64,000 nt of DNA from Orcinus orca (Eukaryota > Chordata > Mammalia > Artiodactyla > Delphinidae). The DNA lies in assembly GCF_937001465.1 (NCBI RefSeq), contig NC_064559.1, forward strand, positions 127,113,140 to 127,177,139, in the 5' to 3' direction. Positions 50,035 to 62,649 of this stretch are shown here, piece by piece. Position numbers and translations under genes: made by a program. The notes below the pieces were generated by a model, which was given only the letters and a program-made list of their open reading frames with translations, was not told the origin of the DNA and did not search any database. Numbering within the stretch: position 1 is the stretch's first letter; every line of letters starts with the position of its first letter.

Positions 50035-50180
50035 CTGATATTTGTGTAACACTTTTACTATTTCAAAGCATTTTCAGAATTTCATTTGATTCTCACAAGC
50101 ACCTTATGAGGTAGGTGTTGTTAGCTTTATTTTTAGATTGCTTAAAATCCAGCTCACAGTGGCTCTTAAGAGAGGAAAGC
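50035..50180 (-). repeat. MIR SINE, antisense
   Basis: 'ttgattctcacaagcacctt' and 'atgaggtaggtgttgttagc' are the reversed MIR core. Confidence 0.75.
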
Positions 50181-51190
50181 AGAATTTATACTAAGGTTTT
50201 ACGACACTAAAGTCCATAGATGGTTTTTCAACTGGATAACATTTTAGGAAATGCTTTCCAGTAGTCAATACCGTCACATCCTCTTTCAGCCCTAGGCTAC
50301 TATATATAAATAAGACATTTACAGAATCCCAATTATACAGTGCACTATGCATGGCAAACCAAGATATAAATAATGGACTATATTTCATGTTCCTAAGTAG
50401 CTCAGATGTTTTCCATCTAGATAACCTCAGGTACTCACCCAAATCCAAATTATTATCTTCTACAAACCCTAAAAATTATCACAGTTAATAACATTAACCT
50501 CCCAGCCTCTTATTCTGTATATCTAATTAATCACAAGGTACAATATGGTCCATCTCTGAGTGTGACAGAACTCTTTTACCTCATTTTCTGTCTCTATAAC
50601 CTTGATTTAGTCCAAGGTCTGAACTTACAGATGATGAACTTAATTCTTTTTTTAAAATCATGTCTGTTTTAGCCACTATCCAATCAGAGAGCAGTGTACA
50701 CTTTAAGTAACTTCGTTTCACTGCAGTTACTATTATTTTTAGTAGTTATTATTTTTTTAGTAGCTTCCAATGGATTTTTTCAAAGCTGAAGTAAAATATG
50801 TGGAGAATAGTTAAGTCCACATTTTTTTCACCAGCAAACAACCTCGTGGAACTCTTCTACAAAGATATACTTATTTCTTAATCTCACTAGTTTGGGGTTC
50901 ATTTGTTTGGATTATCTCGGATGCACAAAAATGGGTCTTCAGTCACAAAACACTATCATGATTGGTCCATGAATGGTACTCTTTTATTTACTTATTTACT
51001 TATTAATTCATTATTTCATTAATATTATAAGTCTATGATCCCACTAACCCAATGTAAGAACTAGAATGTTCAATAACCGACACTTAGCTGACCCTCCCTA
51101 TCCCGTTCTCCTGTCTCACACTCAGAGATAACCACCATCCTAAATTTTATCATTATGTTTACCAAGTTCTTGTTTTTTCTTTAATTTTAT

Positions 51191-51193
<3 letters not shown>
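50181..51193. other. Intron 18, unassigned
   Basis: AT-rich; no exon or RNA gene recognised. TTTA-type simple sequence near 50985-51010. Confidence 0.5.

Positions 51194-51224
<31 letters not shown>
51194..51224 (+). repeat. (GT)n microsatellite
   Basis: About 15 GT units. Confidence 0.95.
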
Positions 51225-51225
<1 letters not shown>

Positions 51226-51364
51226 AATACACCTAAGCAATATGATATTTAATTTTGCTTGGATTTGTACTTTATACAAAGCAGATGCTACAGTATAGAG
51301 TATATTTGGGGACTTACATTTTTTACTCCAACAGACTTAATTCTTAAATGACCTTTTAATAATC

Positions 51365-52440
51365 TCTTCACTTTCACTTTCATCTCCTTCTGATCCTTGT
51401 TTAACACCTCTATCATTTATAACTTCTAAAATACTGTCTCATCTGGTGACCACTCTGCTCAAAATTCGCAGAGGCGTTCCTGCTCCTGTAAGAAAACATC
51501 CAAAATGCTGAGTGGAGCACAGGACCCTTCACACACTGGCCCTGTTGTAACTCTCACTGCCTTAGTTTGAGTTCTTCTGAAAGCTAACCCTGAGACAAAA
51601 ACTTGGATGCAGGTTGTTTATTTGGGAGTTGATCTCAGGAAGCAGGCCTTAGGGAGGAAGGAGAGTAAGACAAAGAAGAAGCAAAAACCAATTAAGAGTG
51701 TTATTTTGAGATCGCAGTTGCAAACTCCTGAGAAGTATAGAGACGGCAGAGGGTCTTGCTGAAGTTTCCACCTGAAGGATGGAAAGCCGAAGCATTTATC
51801 CAGGGGTGCCCATCACCCCCTACTTGAAAGCTGTCCAGGGAATTTTAACGGCTTGGCACTTTTGTGGATGCAATTGCGCAGACCTGGTAGGCTTCTGCTG
51901 TGTCAGCAGCAGCCCTGGGGCACAAAGAAGAAAGAAGCCTAGCAGAACTTAGAGTGGGCCTCTGCCTTCTTGGGTTAATAATAGGTGGCGTGGAACTGTC
52001 CATGGCAGCAACAGTTGAAATCGGAGGTGGTTAAGGACGTGAGATGTGGGTCACAGAGATACCTGCCACACCCTCCTTTCAGACCTGTCCCCTTCCTGTC
52101 TCTCCTAATCCATCCTTTACTCTAGGCCTTGTTACACATCTCATGTTCCAATTACTTCCAGATCTTTGACCTTTTGCTCATGCAGTGCTTTCTATCTGTG
52201 ATTCCTTTGCCTGCCTTCTCCATCTTCTAAAATGCCACTTCTCCTTTAAGATTTAGCTCATATTATCTTAAAGATGACCCAACAAAGTATACTATTGCAC
52301 CTTCCTCTGAGCTGTCATGGTCATTTGCTCAGATTTTTTCTGGAGCCATTAGCATGTATTACATGCTAATGTTATTTCACCACCTCCAAACATAATGGCT
52401 ACTTTATAGTTAGCATTCAAGAAATGTCTGGTGATTTAAT
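51365..52440 (+). repeat. L2 LINE fragment split by another element
   Basis: The left part (51365-51565) and right part (52080-52440) read as one L2 in sense: 'cacactggccctgttg' left, 'gtttaacacctctatc' before it, and 'ctttgaccttttgctcatgc' with 'gccacttctcctttaagatt' right. About 0.5 kb of unrelated sequence separates them. Confidence 0.65.
51566..52079. mobile_element. Unclassified insertion inside L2
   Basis: GC-richer than its surroundings and absent from the L2 frame. Wording such as 'ttgtttatttgggagttgat' looks like an old LTR or similar repeat, but I cannot name it. Flanking CTGCC near 51563 and 52070 may be a 5-bp duplication. Confidence 0.4.
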
Positions 52441-53024
52441 GGATGGAAATATTTAAATACTTTAAATGTATACTTTAAATTTGTATAAAAGTTCATTTTT
52501 AATTTAAACTTTGTTTTCTGGTTGAAGGTCTGAAACTTTTCTTAAACTGAGGAAAAGCTGTTAAGATATTCACACTCAGACATATATATATAGTAGTAAA
52601 AAAAAATTTGTTCTCAATAATAATTCTTAAATATCAGGTTTCTTTATGAAAAGATAGATCTCATTCATCTAGTATATGTAATATATGATAAATAATTATC
52701 AAAATTATACTATTAAAGTATTAGTTTATATTCTAATAATATATCAAATATAGAGATTTTAAACATATTAGTATATATTTTAATATTAACCAAATTGTCA
52801 TTTGAAAAAAAAAAATCCTACATCTTTTTGTGAAATACATTTCATAATTTTTCTACACTTTAGTTTTCTCTTTTGAAATGCCAGATACCCCTATAATCTC
52901 TCTAAGAATTTTTTTCCCCATTGTGGTATGTTAAAAGTATGTTCTTCATATGTCACAATGTCCTCTGTCTCCTGACTTCTTTTTACCAATTTTTGGCTTT
53001 GAGATTGTCAAAGGGATTGGTTGG

Positions 53025-53190
53025 TGTTATGGACTGAAGGTTAGTGTCCTTCCAAAATTCATATGTTGAAAGCCCAACACCCAGTGTGATGTTATAAGGA
53101 GGTAGGGCCTTTGGGAGGTGATTAAATGATGAGGGTGGTGCCCTCGTGAATGGGATTAGAGACGTTATAAAAGAGACCCCAGAGAGATGT
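53025..53190 (+). mobile_element. MLT1/MST-type LTR fragment (5' part only)
   Basis: Starts 'tgttatggactgaaggttag', continues 'ccaaaattcatatgttgaa' and 'taaggaggtagggcctttgg', then ends abruptly after 'aaaagagacccca'. Non-coding relic of an ERVL-MaLR LTR. Confidence 0.85.
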
Positions 53191-53587
53191 TCAGAATATG
53201 AAGTCTACTGCTATTGGGTTTGCTTGAAAATGGAAACATTTGCCAGCATTTTTGCATTGAGGCCATAGAAACATCCTAGAGGGAAATAACTTAGTCACTA
53301 TCAGACATTCTCATTTTAACCATAAATGTTTTATTTGTAGGAAAATAAAATCTTAAAATAGGCAAAACTGAAAGAATTCATAACTGCCATCAGTCATCAG
53401 TCAATACTAATATCTTATAGAAACATCATTAATTATTTGTGTTTATATGTCTTATTTACAAAGGGGAGAAATTTTCACCTATTTAATTTGGCCCTGTCTG
53501 AAGATGAATTGATGAACTGGACAACTTCTCAAGCTTACATAACTTCTAGACCATAACACGAAGTAGTCTGCTATCCTATTTCTAAGA
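53191..53587. other. Intron 18, nothing recognised
   Basis: Unique-looking AT-rich sequence. Confidence 0.5.
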
Positions 53588-53855
53588 GGCAGCAGCCTAG
53601 CCCAGGGATGAAGTGTGGGGACTCTGGTGCTAACTGCTTGGGGTAAAATCCTGGTGCCACTACTTACTGGTTTCTCTTGGATTGGTTATTCAACCACTTT
53701 GTATCTCAGTTTTCTCATCTGAAAAAAAAAATGGCTGAAATACGAGAACTCACATCTCCAAATTGTTGTGAGGATTACATTACATTAGTTGATATTTGTA
53801 CAGCACTTAGAATGAAGCATGGCATATAAGAAGTGCTATATAAGCTGTTTTATAC
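53588..53855 (+). repeat. MIR SINE, near full length
   Basis: Sense order from 'ggactctggtgctaactgct' through 'gtatctcagttttctcatct' to 'gttgtgaggattacatta' and 'agaagtgctatataagct'. Confidence 0.85.
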
Positions 53856-54269
53856 TTATGAAACTCTGCCTTTATTCTTGGAAGCTTTGTTTCCTGCAGA
53901 GTTTGGGTTACATCAGACTCTTCTAATTAGTGGAGACATGAAATAGAACATATGTTTTCTTTGTAGAAATACCACCAAACAGTACATTTCATTTGCAGTT
54001 TGATGCTCAGGCATGCCTTGAAGTCTCAAAATCGGTTTAGATAAATGTGATGTCTAAATGAAGTCAATGTGGGTGATGTTGCTTACCACAAGCATAGAGC
54101 TTTTACCAGGTGTGAAGCATCAAACTTCCCACCATACCTTCTGGTCTAGCCTCTCCAAACCAAGACCTCTAGCATTGAAACTCCAATTTTAGCCTCTGTG
54201 TCTTGGCCTCTTGACATATCTTAGCAAAGGAAATCTTTCCTTTTTGTCTGGGTGAGCCTTCTTAAGTAG

Positions 54270-54365
54270 AAAGTGTTGAAATAAATGGCTTATGACATGT
54301 ATAGTGTTGAAATAAACGTTTATTTTAACACTTCATAAGTCATGAGCCATTTATTTTAACACTTT
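54270..54365. repeat. 96-bp near-perfect palindrome, no loop
   Basis: Two 48-bp arms meet at 54317/54318 (AAAC/GTTT). By my count 41 of 48 pairs match. Four of the seven mismatches cluster at the middle of each arm, and the other three are G/A or T/C differences that could pair as G-U in RNA. Each arm carries the unit AAGTGTTGAAATAAA or a close variant twice, and a further direct copy (AAGTGTTTAAATAA) lies at 54373-54386. I do not recognise a known MITE. Confidence 0.9.
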
Positions 54366-54861
54366 TCACTTGAAGTGTTTAAATAATAGGTTTTATACAG
54401 GGATGTGTCATCCACTCTGTTTAATGTAAAAGTGAATATGTAAATATATCCATCTATCTAATCTGGATTTTACACCCTTTGACTGCCAAACAGCCTGGTT
54501 GCCATAGTTTCTGGAGTAACCTGAAATGAAATTTTCTGCTTTTTCTTTTTCAGTGGATAGATAACTTGGTGATACATAAGGTGATTGGACATCAATCCAT
54601 TAATGAAGAAATGGCTAAATATAGATTTTTTTTTTTTTAGTAACCTGAAGAAGTGTCAGCAAAGACTAGAGTTGACAGTGAAATGCTTTCATAACTAGAA
54701 CAGCTTTTACTAGAAAACGTCAGCGTGTTTCCTTTTGTTTTTAGGACTAATAGCAACTTGTTTTAAGGGTTATTTTTGAGCACTCTTACAAATATGTAAC
54801 CTAGTACAGTGCCTGGAATCATATTAGTATGAACATAAGTACACACAAATGCTAACTGTTT

Positions 54862-55085
54862 GAAGTGAGGCAATGTGGAAAGCAGCACTGATTTGGGAGT
54901 CAACAGATTTGGGTGGAAACTAAGATCTTTCAGTTATTATTACAAGGGCAGGGTATTTAACCACTTTGAGCATCAAAAGTAATCGCTCCTAAGGATTTTC
55001 TGAGATTTAAATGAAACTATTTAAGTAAAAGCCTTAATAGAGTGCTTTGCACATAGTAGACAGTTCAATAAAAGATATTATTGCT
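54862..55085 (+). repeat. MIR SINE, near full length
   Basis: 'aagcagcactgatttgggag', 'gagtcaacagatttgggtgg' and 'gctttgcacatagtagacag' give the whole MIR in sense order. Confidence 0.85.
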
Positions 55086-57949
55086 ATTATTTCTTAGTAG
55101 GAAATAGCAATTAATAAAAACAACTATAAGTACTGTGTTTTTAAAAAACTATTTCCAGTATGCACAAGTTTGTGTCTTCGTTTTTGCCAAATAATGTAGA
55201 CAAACTGATATTTTTTGTAAGAGCAGGAAGAATCCAAGTGCTGTATAAGGGATTTTTCAAAATAAACTTTTTGTTCTGAAATGATTTGGGGTTTAAAGAA
55301 AAGTTGAAAAGATAGTACTCAGAGTTTCCCTATACCCCTCACAAAGTTTCTTTTATTTTTAATTATAAGGAGCATTTTAATTTACGAATTTACCCAAGTA
55401 ATATCTTGTGATAGAAAGCATTTGTGCCAAAACCTTTATTTTGACATGCTAACAAAGAGTTTTTTGAATTGAAACAAAGGGAACAAAGTGAGATTGGAGG
55501 CTGAGAAGGTCATAAGGGAGAGAAGGCAAAAGGGACAACGACTAAAGGGGAAAACTTGGGACAAACCTTAGTTCTCATGAAGACTTGTCACTTTCCTGTA
55601 TATAAAACAGCTCCCGACAAATCTGAGTCTGTTGGAAGAGTTAATTGAGACATGAAAGGGCAAATGTTTGCCTTTGCTTTTAGGTACTAGGAAATCTTTT
55701 AAGGAATAATTAAAATCTGAATAGTGAAAATGCTCCAGAAAGAATACAAACACTGGCATTCATTTTCCATTTGACATTTTCCAATGTCTATAAATGCTAT
55801 TGATTTCAAATTCTAAATTATTTCACTTCTGAACACGCCTTGTAGAATTATTACAATGCTGTTTGTGTGGGCTTGTAATTATTGATTGCAGCATTATACT
55901 CTCCATAAATGTGCCATTGTGAATAATTAAACTTGTTAGCATTTTGTTTGCCTACAGTCTTTAGAGTGCTAGCCCTTTTTGGCAATCACAAATATGTTTC
56001 TCTAGTTCAGTTTGTGCTAGATATGGGACATATATTATTTTTTCTTGAAACTTTTTATAATTTGCCATTTTAAAATATCAAATTTCAAGAGCTGCCCTGT
56101 AACAATTTAGCTTTTAGTAAATAAGAACTCTGGGAGTCTTATGATTTGTATTTTGGAGTTTATAAATAAATGATCTTCTAGAATGCAAACGGGAGACCTT
56201 TTTCAAGCCACTTACTGCCTGTGAGCATGCCATTTCTCACACCTTATTCTTATTGCCTAGAGTAAAACAAATATTAGTGTTAGAAAAGAGAAATACACTG
56301 TGACTGCTGGCCCTATTTACACCCATTGCAGATATACTTGAAAAGATTTGAAAGATTGGTATAGTCCTATATGATTTCTGTCAGTTTCTACACAATTACA
56401 AAGAGTCTCTGAGCTCTGTTGAGAAAACAATATATAGCAGTTTTGGCAAAGGTTACTAGAAAAGTCTCTCCCCTTGAGGCATGGAAACCATGTTCTAGCC
56501 ATGCCACTGTAGCTGGATTTAGCACATCTGTGATGCCCAATGCCCAATTCTGAATGGTCCAATGCTATTTGGAATCATTATGCACAATTTAAGCATTTGG
56601 ATGATGAAACACTTATGGCAACAATATAAACTGAATGAGCATCTATGAATGAGGAAAAACATATGCATCACATTTCTGCTTAGATACGTGCATTAGATAC
56701 TGACTATATATCCTTTTCCACCAAGTTGGTTCTCATAATAGGCTGTCTCCTTTTCATTCATGCAGAAGTTAGCTAAATGCCATTTGGCAACGAGTTGAAT
56801 CATCCGGGGTTGCACACTTGCCAATTCAGCCTAAATAGCCTTGCCAATCTACGAAGTAACGACCTCAATTTGACAAGAGCCTGAAATTTCATCAGAAAAC
56901 ATAAAAGACTGGAAAAGCAGCAAATAGGGGGAGGATTTTTTTCATTGCAAACCCATCATAGACTTGACATAAGCTATAAGCCAAATATTCTTTAAAGATT
57001 CGGCTGGGAAGATCAGTTTATGATTACAAGGTTTTAATAGGAATAACACCCTAGAGTGCTCACTGTTGTTTTGGAGAGGTAAAGATATACTCGAACAGCA
57101 ATTTGGGCATAAAGTGCAGAAACAGAAACTCTCATTATATGTTAACAATATTTGTGATCAGTTGATGACATTTCTGAAATTTGGCTCTGGGGTCTTCATT
57201 TAGTACAACAGTCAGCAAAGGGCCAAATTGCCTTTGCAGCTTACTGGAGCTGTCGTCTTTCTACATGGAGCGCTGCTTACAATGCCTGGCTAATTCAGGG
57301 GCTGTGCTTTAGATCTAGGGTCTGGACGTAATACCTGTCTTTATATTTGCATCATTTTTATACTCCATGTATCTTTATTCTTAACAATCAGTAATTTATC
57401 ACTGACAGTGTGTATATGTTGCTGTACATGCTTATATGGGATATATATGGCTTCTTTAAAAGCACTGCTTTCAAGAAAATTTCATGGAGATTACAAGCAT
57501 TGAAGAGGCCAATAATATGATAAAAAGTGCTCCTGATGGGTCATGTACTTCTCCGGATTTCTCATTCATGATGTACTGCATATATGATCTTTAGTCCTAT
57601 TGACCTTTAAAATATAAGATTCACTTTCTCTTGGATGTAGTTTCTGCCCGCTAATGGGAAGATGCTCTCATATTTTATAAAATGAAGTCTTTGAGTGATC
57701 TGACCATCAAAGATTTCTTAGATGTGGATCCAACTGGGAGATGCTTACTTTTAAGGTGGACATTTTTGCTACCTCTAATATGTATTTACATATTTTTTAT
57801 TTTGAATGAAGTGTATTTACATACAGTACAATGCATAGATATTAAGTGTTCAGCTAAATTAGCATTGGCAGTTGTATACATCTGTAGTAACTACAGTTTG
57901 AAATAATATAGAGTATATTTCTTTCTTACCAGAAAATTCTCTTAATACT
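55086..57949. other. Intron 18, unique-looking, possibly containing conserved non-coding sequence
   Basis: No clear repeats for nearly 2.9 kb, which is long for this intron. Blocks near 55790-56000 (with TAATTATTGATTG) and 56740-57300 (with several CpGs) look like non-repetitive sequence of mixed composition. Short open frames show no recognisable proteins. Confidence 0.45.
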
Positions 57950-58094
57950 GCTTGGCAGTCAATTCCTTCACCATATTATATATATGTCACTGTAGACATA
58001 TATAGATATTGACTATTCTTAAAGTTCATGTAAATGAAATTATTCATTCTCTCTCTCTGTGATCTCCGTCTCTCTCTTTCTCACACCCCTACCA

Positions 58095-58121
58095 CTGTGT
58101 GTGTGTGTGTGTGTGTGTGTT
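58095..58121 (+). repeat. (GT)n microsatellite
   Basis: About 13 GT units, preceded by a CT-rich stretch from 58048 to 58080. Confidence 0.92.
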
Positions 58122-58851
58122 TACTCTTTGGTCTCATTTACTCAACATAATAGTTTTTATAACCATCTGTGTTGTTTCAGTATCAGTAGGCAAGTCCTTT
58201 TTATTGATGATAATTTTCAGTAAATTAATTGACCACAATTTGTTTATCCATTCTCTTGTTGAAGGACATTTGGGTGGTTTCCACTTTGGGGCTATTATAA
58301 GTAAGGCTGCAGTGAACATTCTTGTACATACACTTTTGTAGTCTTGTTTTCATTTCTCCTGGGCAAAAATCTAGGAATGAAATGGCTGAGTCATAGGATA
58401 GATGTATGTTTAATTTTTAAAGACATTTTCAAACAATTATCCAAAGTGATTTTCTCATCTTATGCTCCAACTAGCAATATATGAGAGTTCTACTTGTTAC
58501 ACACTCTTGTCAACGTTTGGTATTGTCAGCCTTCTTGATTTTTACCTATTTTCTAACAAGTGTGAAATGGAGTCTTACGAAGGTTTTGATTTTATTTCCC
58601 TAAGATGGAGTAACTTTTTAATGTACTGGTTGCCCATTTATATGTTTTCTTTTTTGAAACATCTGCTCAAGTTTTGCTTATTTTAGCTGTTATTCATCTT
58701 GTAATTATTGTTTTATAGTAGCTCTTTATACATTTTAGATATGAGTTCTTTTTCAAACTGATGTGTATAAATATAATATTTTTTCTAGACTTTGGCTTCT
58801 TTATTGATTTCTTATAAAATCCAGTTTATCAATTTTTTAAAATTTAGTAAG

Positions 58852-59959
58852 CTTTTATTTTATTTTTTTAAACATCTTTATTGGAGTATAATTGCTTTAC
58901 AATGGTGTGTTAGTTTCTGCTTTATAACAAAGTGAATCAGTTATACATATACATATATCCCCATATCTCCTCCCTCTTGCATCTCCCTCCCACCCTCCCT
59001 ATCCCACCCCTCTAGGTGGTCACAAAGCACTGAGCTGATCTCCCTGTGCTATACGGCTGCTTCCCACTAGCTATCTGTTTTACATTTGGTAGTGTATATA
59101 TTGTCCATGACACTCTCTCACTTTGTCCCAGCTTACCCTTCCGCCTCCCCATGCCCTCAAATCCATCCTCTACATCTGCATCTTTATTCCTGTCCTGCCC
59201 CTAGGTTGTTCAGAACCATTTTTTTTTTTTTAGATTCCATATATATGTGTTAGCATACAGTATTTGTTTTTCTCTTTCTGACTTACTTCACTCTGTATGA
59301 CAGATTCTAGGTCTATCCACCTCACTACAAATAACTCAATTTCATTTCTTTTTATGGCTGAGTAATATTCCATTGTATATATGTGCCACATCTTCTTTAT
59401 CCATTCATCTGTCGATGGACATTTAGGTTGCTTCCATGTCCTGGCTATTATAAATCGTGCTGCTATGAACATTGGGGTGCATGTGTCTTTTTGAATTATG
59501 GCTTTCTCAGGGTATATGCCCAGTAGTGATATTCCTAGGTCACATGGTAGTTCTATTTTTAGTTTTTTAAGGAATCTCCATACTGTTCTCCATAGTGGCT
59601 GTATCAATTTACATTCCCACCAACAATGCAAGAGGGCTCCCTTTTCTCCACACCCTCTCCAGCATTTATTGTTTGTAGATTTTTTGATGATGGCCATTCT
59701 GACTGGTGTAAGGTGATACCTCATTGTAGTTTTGATTTGCATTACTCTAATGATTAGTGATGTTGAGCATCCTTTCATGTGTCTGTTGGCAATCCGTATG
59801 TCTTCTTTGGAGAAATGTCTATTTAGGTTTTCTGCCCATTTTTGGATTGGGTTGTTTGTTTTTTTGATATTGAGCTGCATGAGCTGTTTGTGTATTTTGG
59901 AGATTAATTTTTTGTCAGTTGCTTCATTTGCAAATATTTTCTCCCATTTGAGGGTTGTC
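58852..59959 (-). mobile_element. Young L1, 5'-truncated, antisense, nested in old L1
   Basis: The 3' end with T-rich tail is on the left ('aacatctttattggagtata'). Candidate duplication TTTAGTAAG at 58843-58851 and 59960-59968, with CTTTTA following in both. It retains the 3' UTR and the last part of ORF2 in an open frame. Antisense to DPYD. Confidence 0.92.
59230..59954 (-). pseudogene. L1 ORF2 C-terminal remnant, frame still open
   Basis: From the truncation point to the natural stop at 59230 the frame is uninterrupted (about 240 codons). Readable parts are KWEKIFANEATDK, then HFSKEDIRIANRHMKG, the Cys-containing CWRGCGEKGALLHCWWEC and MEYYSAIKRNEI near the end. In intact L1 this is the C-terminal part of ORF2 protein, with a cysteine-rich segment thought to bind nucleic acid. 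Without endonuclease, reverse transcriptase or promoter it is not functional. Confidence 0.9.
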
Positions 59960-60899
59960 TTTAGTAAGTGCTTTTAATATTCTTTCCAAAAAATCTTGCT
60001 TAACTCCAGACTACAGAGATATTCTCCTATGTTTTTCTCCTAGAAACTTTATAGTTTCAGGGTTTACATTTAAGTCCTCAGTCCATTCTGAATCTTTAAA
60101 CATTTTTTCTATGAAGTAAGATAACAACCAAGGTTCTTTTTTTCCCCTTTTTCTTACAAATATCCAGTTGTTCCAGCACCATTTGTTAAAATGATTTTTC
60201 TTTCCCCCACTGAACTAACTTAGTGACTTGGTCAAAAATCAATGGACTTTGTATGTAGGGACTATTTCTGGATTCCATCCTGTTCTATATTTTTATACTG
60301 TTATCTTGATACTGTAGATTTATGGCAAGTCCTGAAATGAAATAGCATCCTTGAATTCTGTTTTCTTTTTCACAGTTGTTTTAGTTATTCTAGTTTATAT
60401 TTTTACATAAATTTTTGAATCAGCTTATCAGTTTCTTCAAAGAGAGTTTACCAGAATTTTATTACAGATATTTGGGTCTATATTAATGAAGGATATCGGC
60501 TTATAGTTTTATTTTCTTTTAGTGTATTTGCTGGGTTTTGGTATCAGAATTATACTGGCCTCATAAAATGAGTTGTGAATTGTTCCTTCTTGTTCTATCT
60601 TCTGCAAGAGTTTGTATAAGATTGGTATTATTTCTTCCTTAAGCTTGATAGAATTTACCAGTGAAGCCATCTGAGCCTGCAGTTTGCTTGGTACAAATGT
60701 TTTTTATTATGATGATGATGATGAATTCAATTTCTGTGATAGTTATGGGGTTGTTTTTTATTTTGACTTTCTGTTTTTTGTTGTCAGTTTTGGTTAGCTG
60801 TGTTTTGCTTAGAATTTGTCCATTTCAGTTGTTGAATTTATTGCATAAAGTTGTTCACAGTGTTCCCTTATATTTTTATTGTTTTTAAAATCTGTTGTG

Positions 60900-61010
60900 A
60901 TGGTACTGCTTTAAGCACTTAATATGAGCTTGTCACTGTGCTATCTGCTTTACATACATTATTTGATTTGATTTTACCTGATTCTATTTAGGTCCAATAG
61001 ATGTTCTTAC
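60900..61010 (-). repeat. MIR SINE fragment, antisense
   Basis: 'cttgtcactgtgctatctgc' then 'tttacatacattatttgatt' is the reversed MIR pattern. Confidence 0.55.
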
Positions 61011-61849
61011 CCCCTATATGGTTATCCAAATAGCTGCTGGTTTCTAACTAGCCACTTGCCTGAGGAGCATCCTTGCTTATAGTCCAAAGCCCTAAAGTAT
61101 CAGGGGCCACATGGATAGGCACATGTTGAGAGTAGATGACCAGTTTTAGGCACCTAGCTGCCCTCTGGCATGGTAGAAGAGGTTACCAGAGTGATGCACA
61201 TCCCCAATGTCTAGTATAGTATGAGAGCTCCTCTAGGTAATACTTTGGAAGATCTTATCTGAAGTAATGCAATGTTAAATTATTTTCCCTTTCCTAATTG
61301 ATCTATCACGTGCTCTATTTTATGCTTGCTGCAGATTTCTGCAATATTTATGACATTTGTTAAGAGTATAAATGCATTTATGAAAATAAAAATGTGCAAT
61401 ACTGGTGACAGTTGTTGAAAGGCTATAGCCAGGGACATGTACATAGACTATATATTCTGTTTAGTTCCCTCGGAGAAATATTTTTTATTAACAATGAAAT
61501 AAATCTGGAATTCTTTCATTTTATTATATCTTTTGTTCAGGCACTGTTGAAATTCATAAGAATTGAAGAATTCTTATGCCAGGTCAAAATTTTAAAAATC
61601 GTCTTTTTAAATAAAATATCATACAGCAATTTATGATGATAGCTGGGGGAGTGGGGGAGGGGCTGTCCCTCTGCTCACCAAGCAACACCTCTCCCCACCC
61701 AAATGAGTCATATACCATATCCCAACCTGAGAGGCTGCTTTAGTTTTGCCATTAACGTTAAGTGTCTCACAAACATGAATTGTTCATTACTGTATCTGCA
61801 GTTTTGCTCACCTTGTCCCCAACCCCTGCCTGAATTTTAAATATGCTAG
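61011..61849. other. Intron 18, unassigned
   Basis: No exon or RNA gene recognised. A G-rich stretch lies at 61646-61663. Confidence 0.45.
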
Positions 61850-62125
61850 TTCTCAACCCCACACCTACCTATCCATCTTTTGACAGCCCAGTTGACATCC
61901 TGCATCTCGCACAAAGCCTTCCTGAACCACTTCAGTCTCCTGGATCGTCCTATCCTCTGAGTTTCAGAAATTCTTTATTTTGCTCCACATAATCAGGATG
62001 TGGACATGCATTGCCCATGTTTTCATCACATCTACTCAGTCTCATAAGCTTGCTGAAAGGAAGTACCTTTATTGCTGCCTTTTAGTAACTGACATAGTGC
62101 TGGATACAAGCAATACTTTTGACTA
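61850..62125 (+). repeat. L2 LINE 3' region
   Basis: 'aagccttcctgaaccacttc' and 'gaaaggaagtacctttattg' occur in L2 sense order. Confidence 0.65.
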
Positions 62126-62344
62126 AAAATGATTTCTCGTTTTTTTACCCTATTGTAATTTAGGAAGAAATTTTATTGTCAACTAACTGAGAGAGAAATT
62201 ACTAATCAGTAGAGCAAATATTAGTGAGTAGAGCCCCTACTTTCCTAAGTGCCTGGTCAGTTTACAGAGAGCATTGGTACTCAGAGAGTTCTGATCGGGC
62301 CCACTTGGAAATGTCCTTGTCCACGTTAATATCTTTTAACCCCT

Positions 62345-62647
62345 GTTAGAATGCTATCATTAAAAAGTCTACCAATAACAAATGTAGAGGATGTGAAGAA
62401 AAGGGAACCCTTGTACCTGTTGATGGGAATGTAAATCAGTGCAACCACTATGGAAACAGTATGAAGGTTCTTCAAAAAACTAAAAATAGGACTACAGTAT
62501 GATCCAGCAATTTCACTCCTGAGTACACATCTGAAGAAAACAAAAACATTAATTCAAAATGGTACATGGACCCCATGTTCATAGCAGTACTATTTACAAT
62601 AACCAACATATGGAAGCAACCCAAGTGCCCATCAAGAGATGAATGGA
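62345..62647 (+). mobile_element. L1 ORF2 3' fragment, sense, interrupted
   Basis: Reads 'aacccttgtacctgttgatg', 'aaactaaaaataggactaca' and 'atggaagcaacccaagtgcc', close to the end of ORF2, and stops at 'agatgaatgga' where a new L1 starts. Stops are present. Confidence 0.85.
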
Positions 62648-62649
62648 GA

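Larger units (their letters stand above)
57950..60900 (-). mobile_element. Old L1 (L1M-type), antisense, split by a young L1
   Basis: Left part to 58842 and right part from 59969 are one old antisense L1. The left has 'tgaaggacatttgggtggtt' and 'aaatggctgagtcatagga'; the right has 'cagttgttccagcaccattt' and 'ctggcctcataaaatgagtt', which lie further up ORF2. TC and GT simple repeats at 58046-58121 are inside it. Heavily mutated. Confidence 0.85.
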
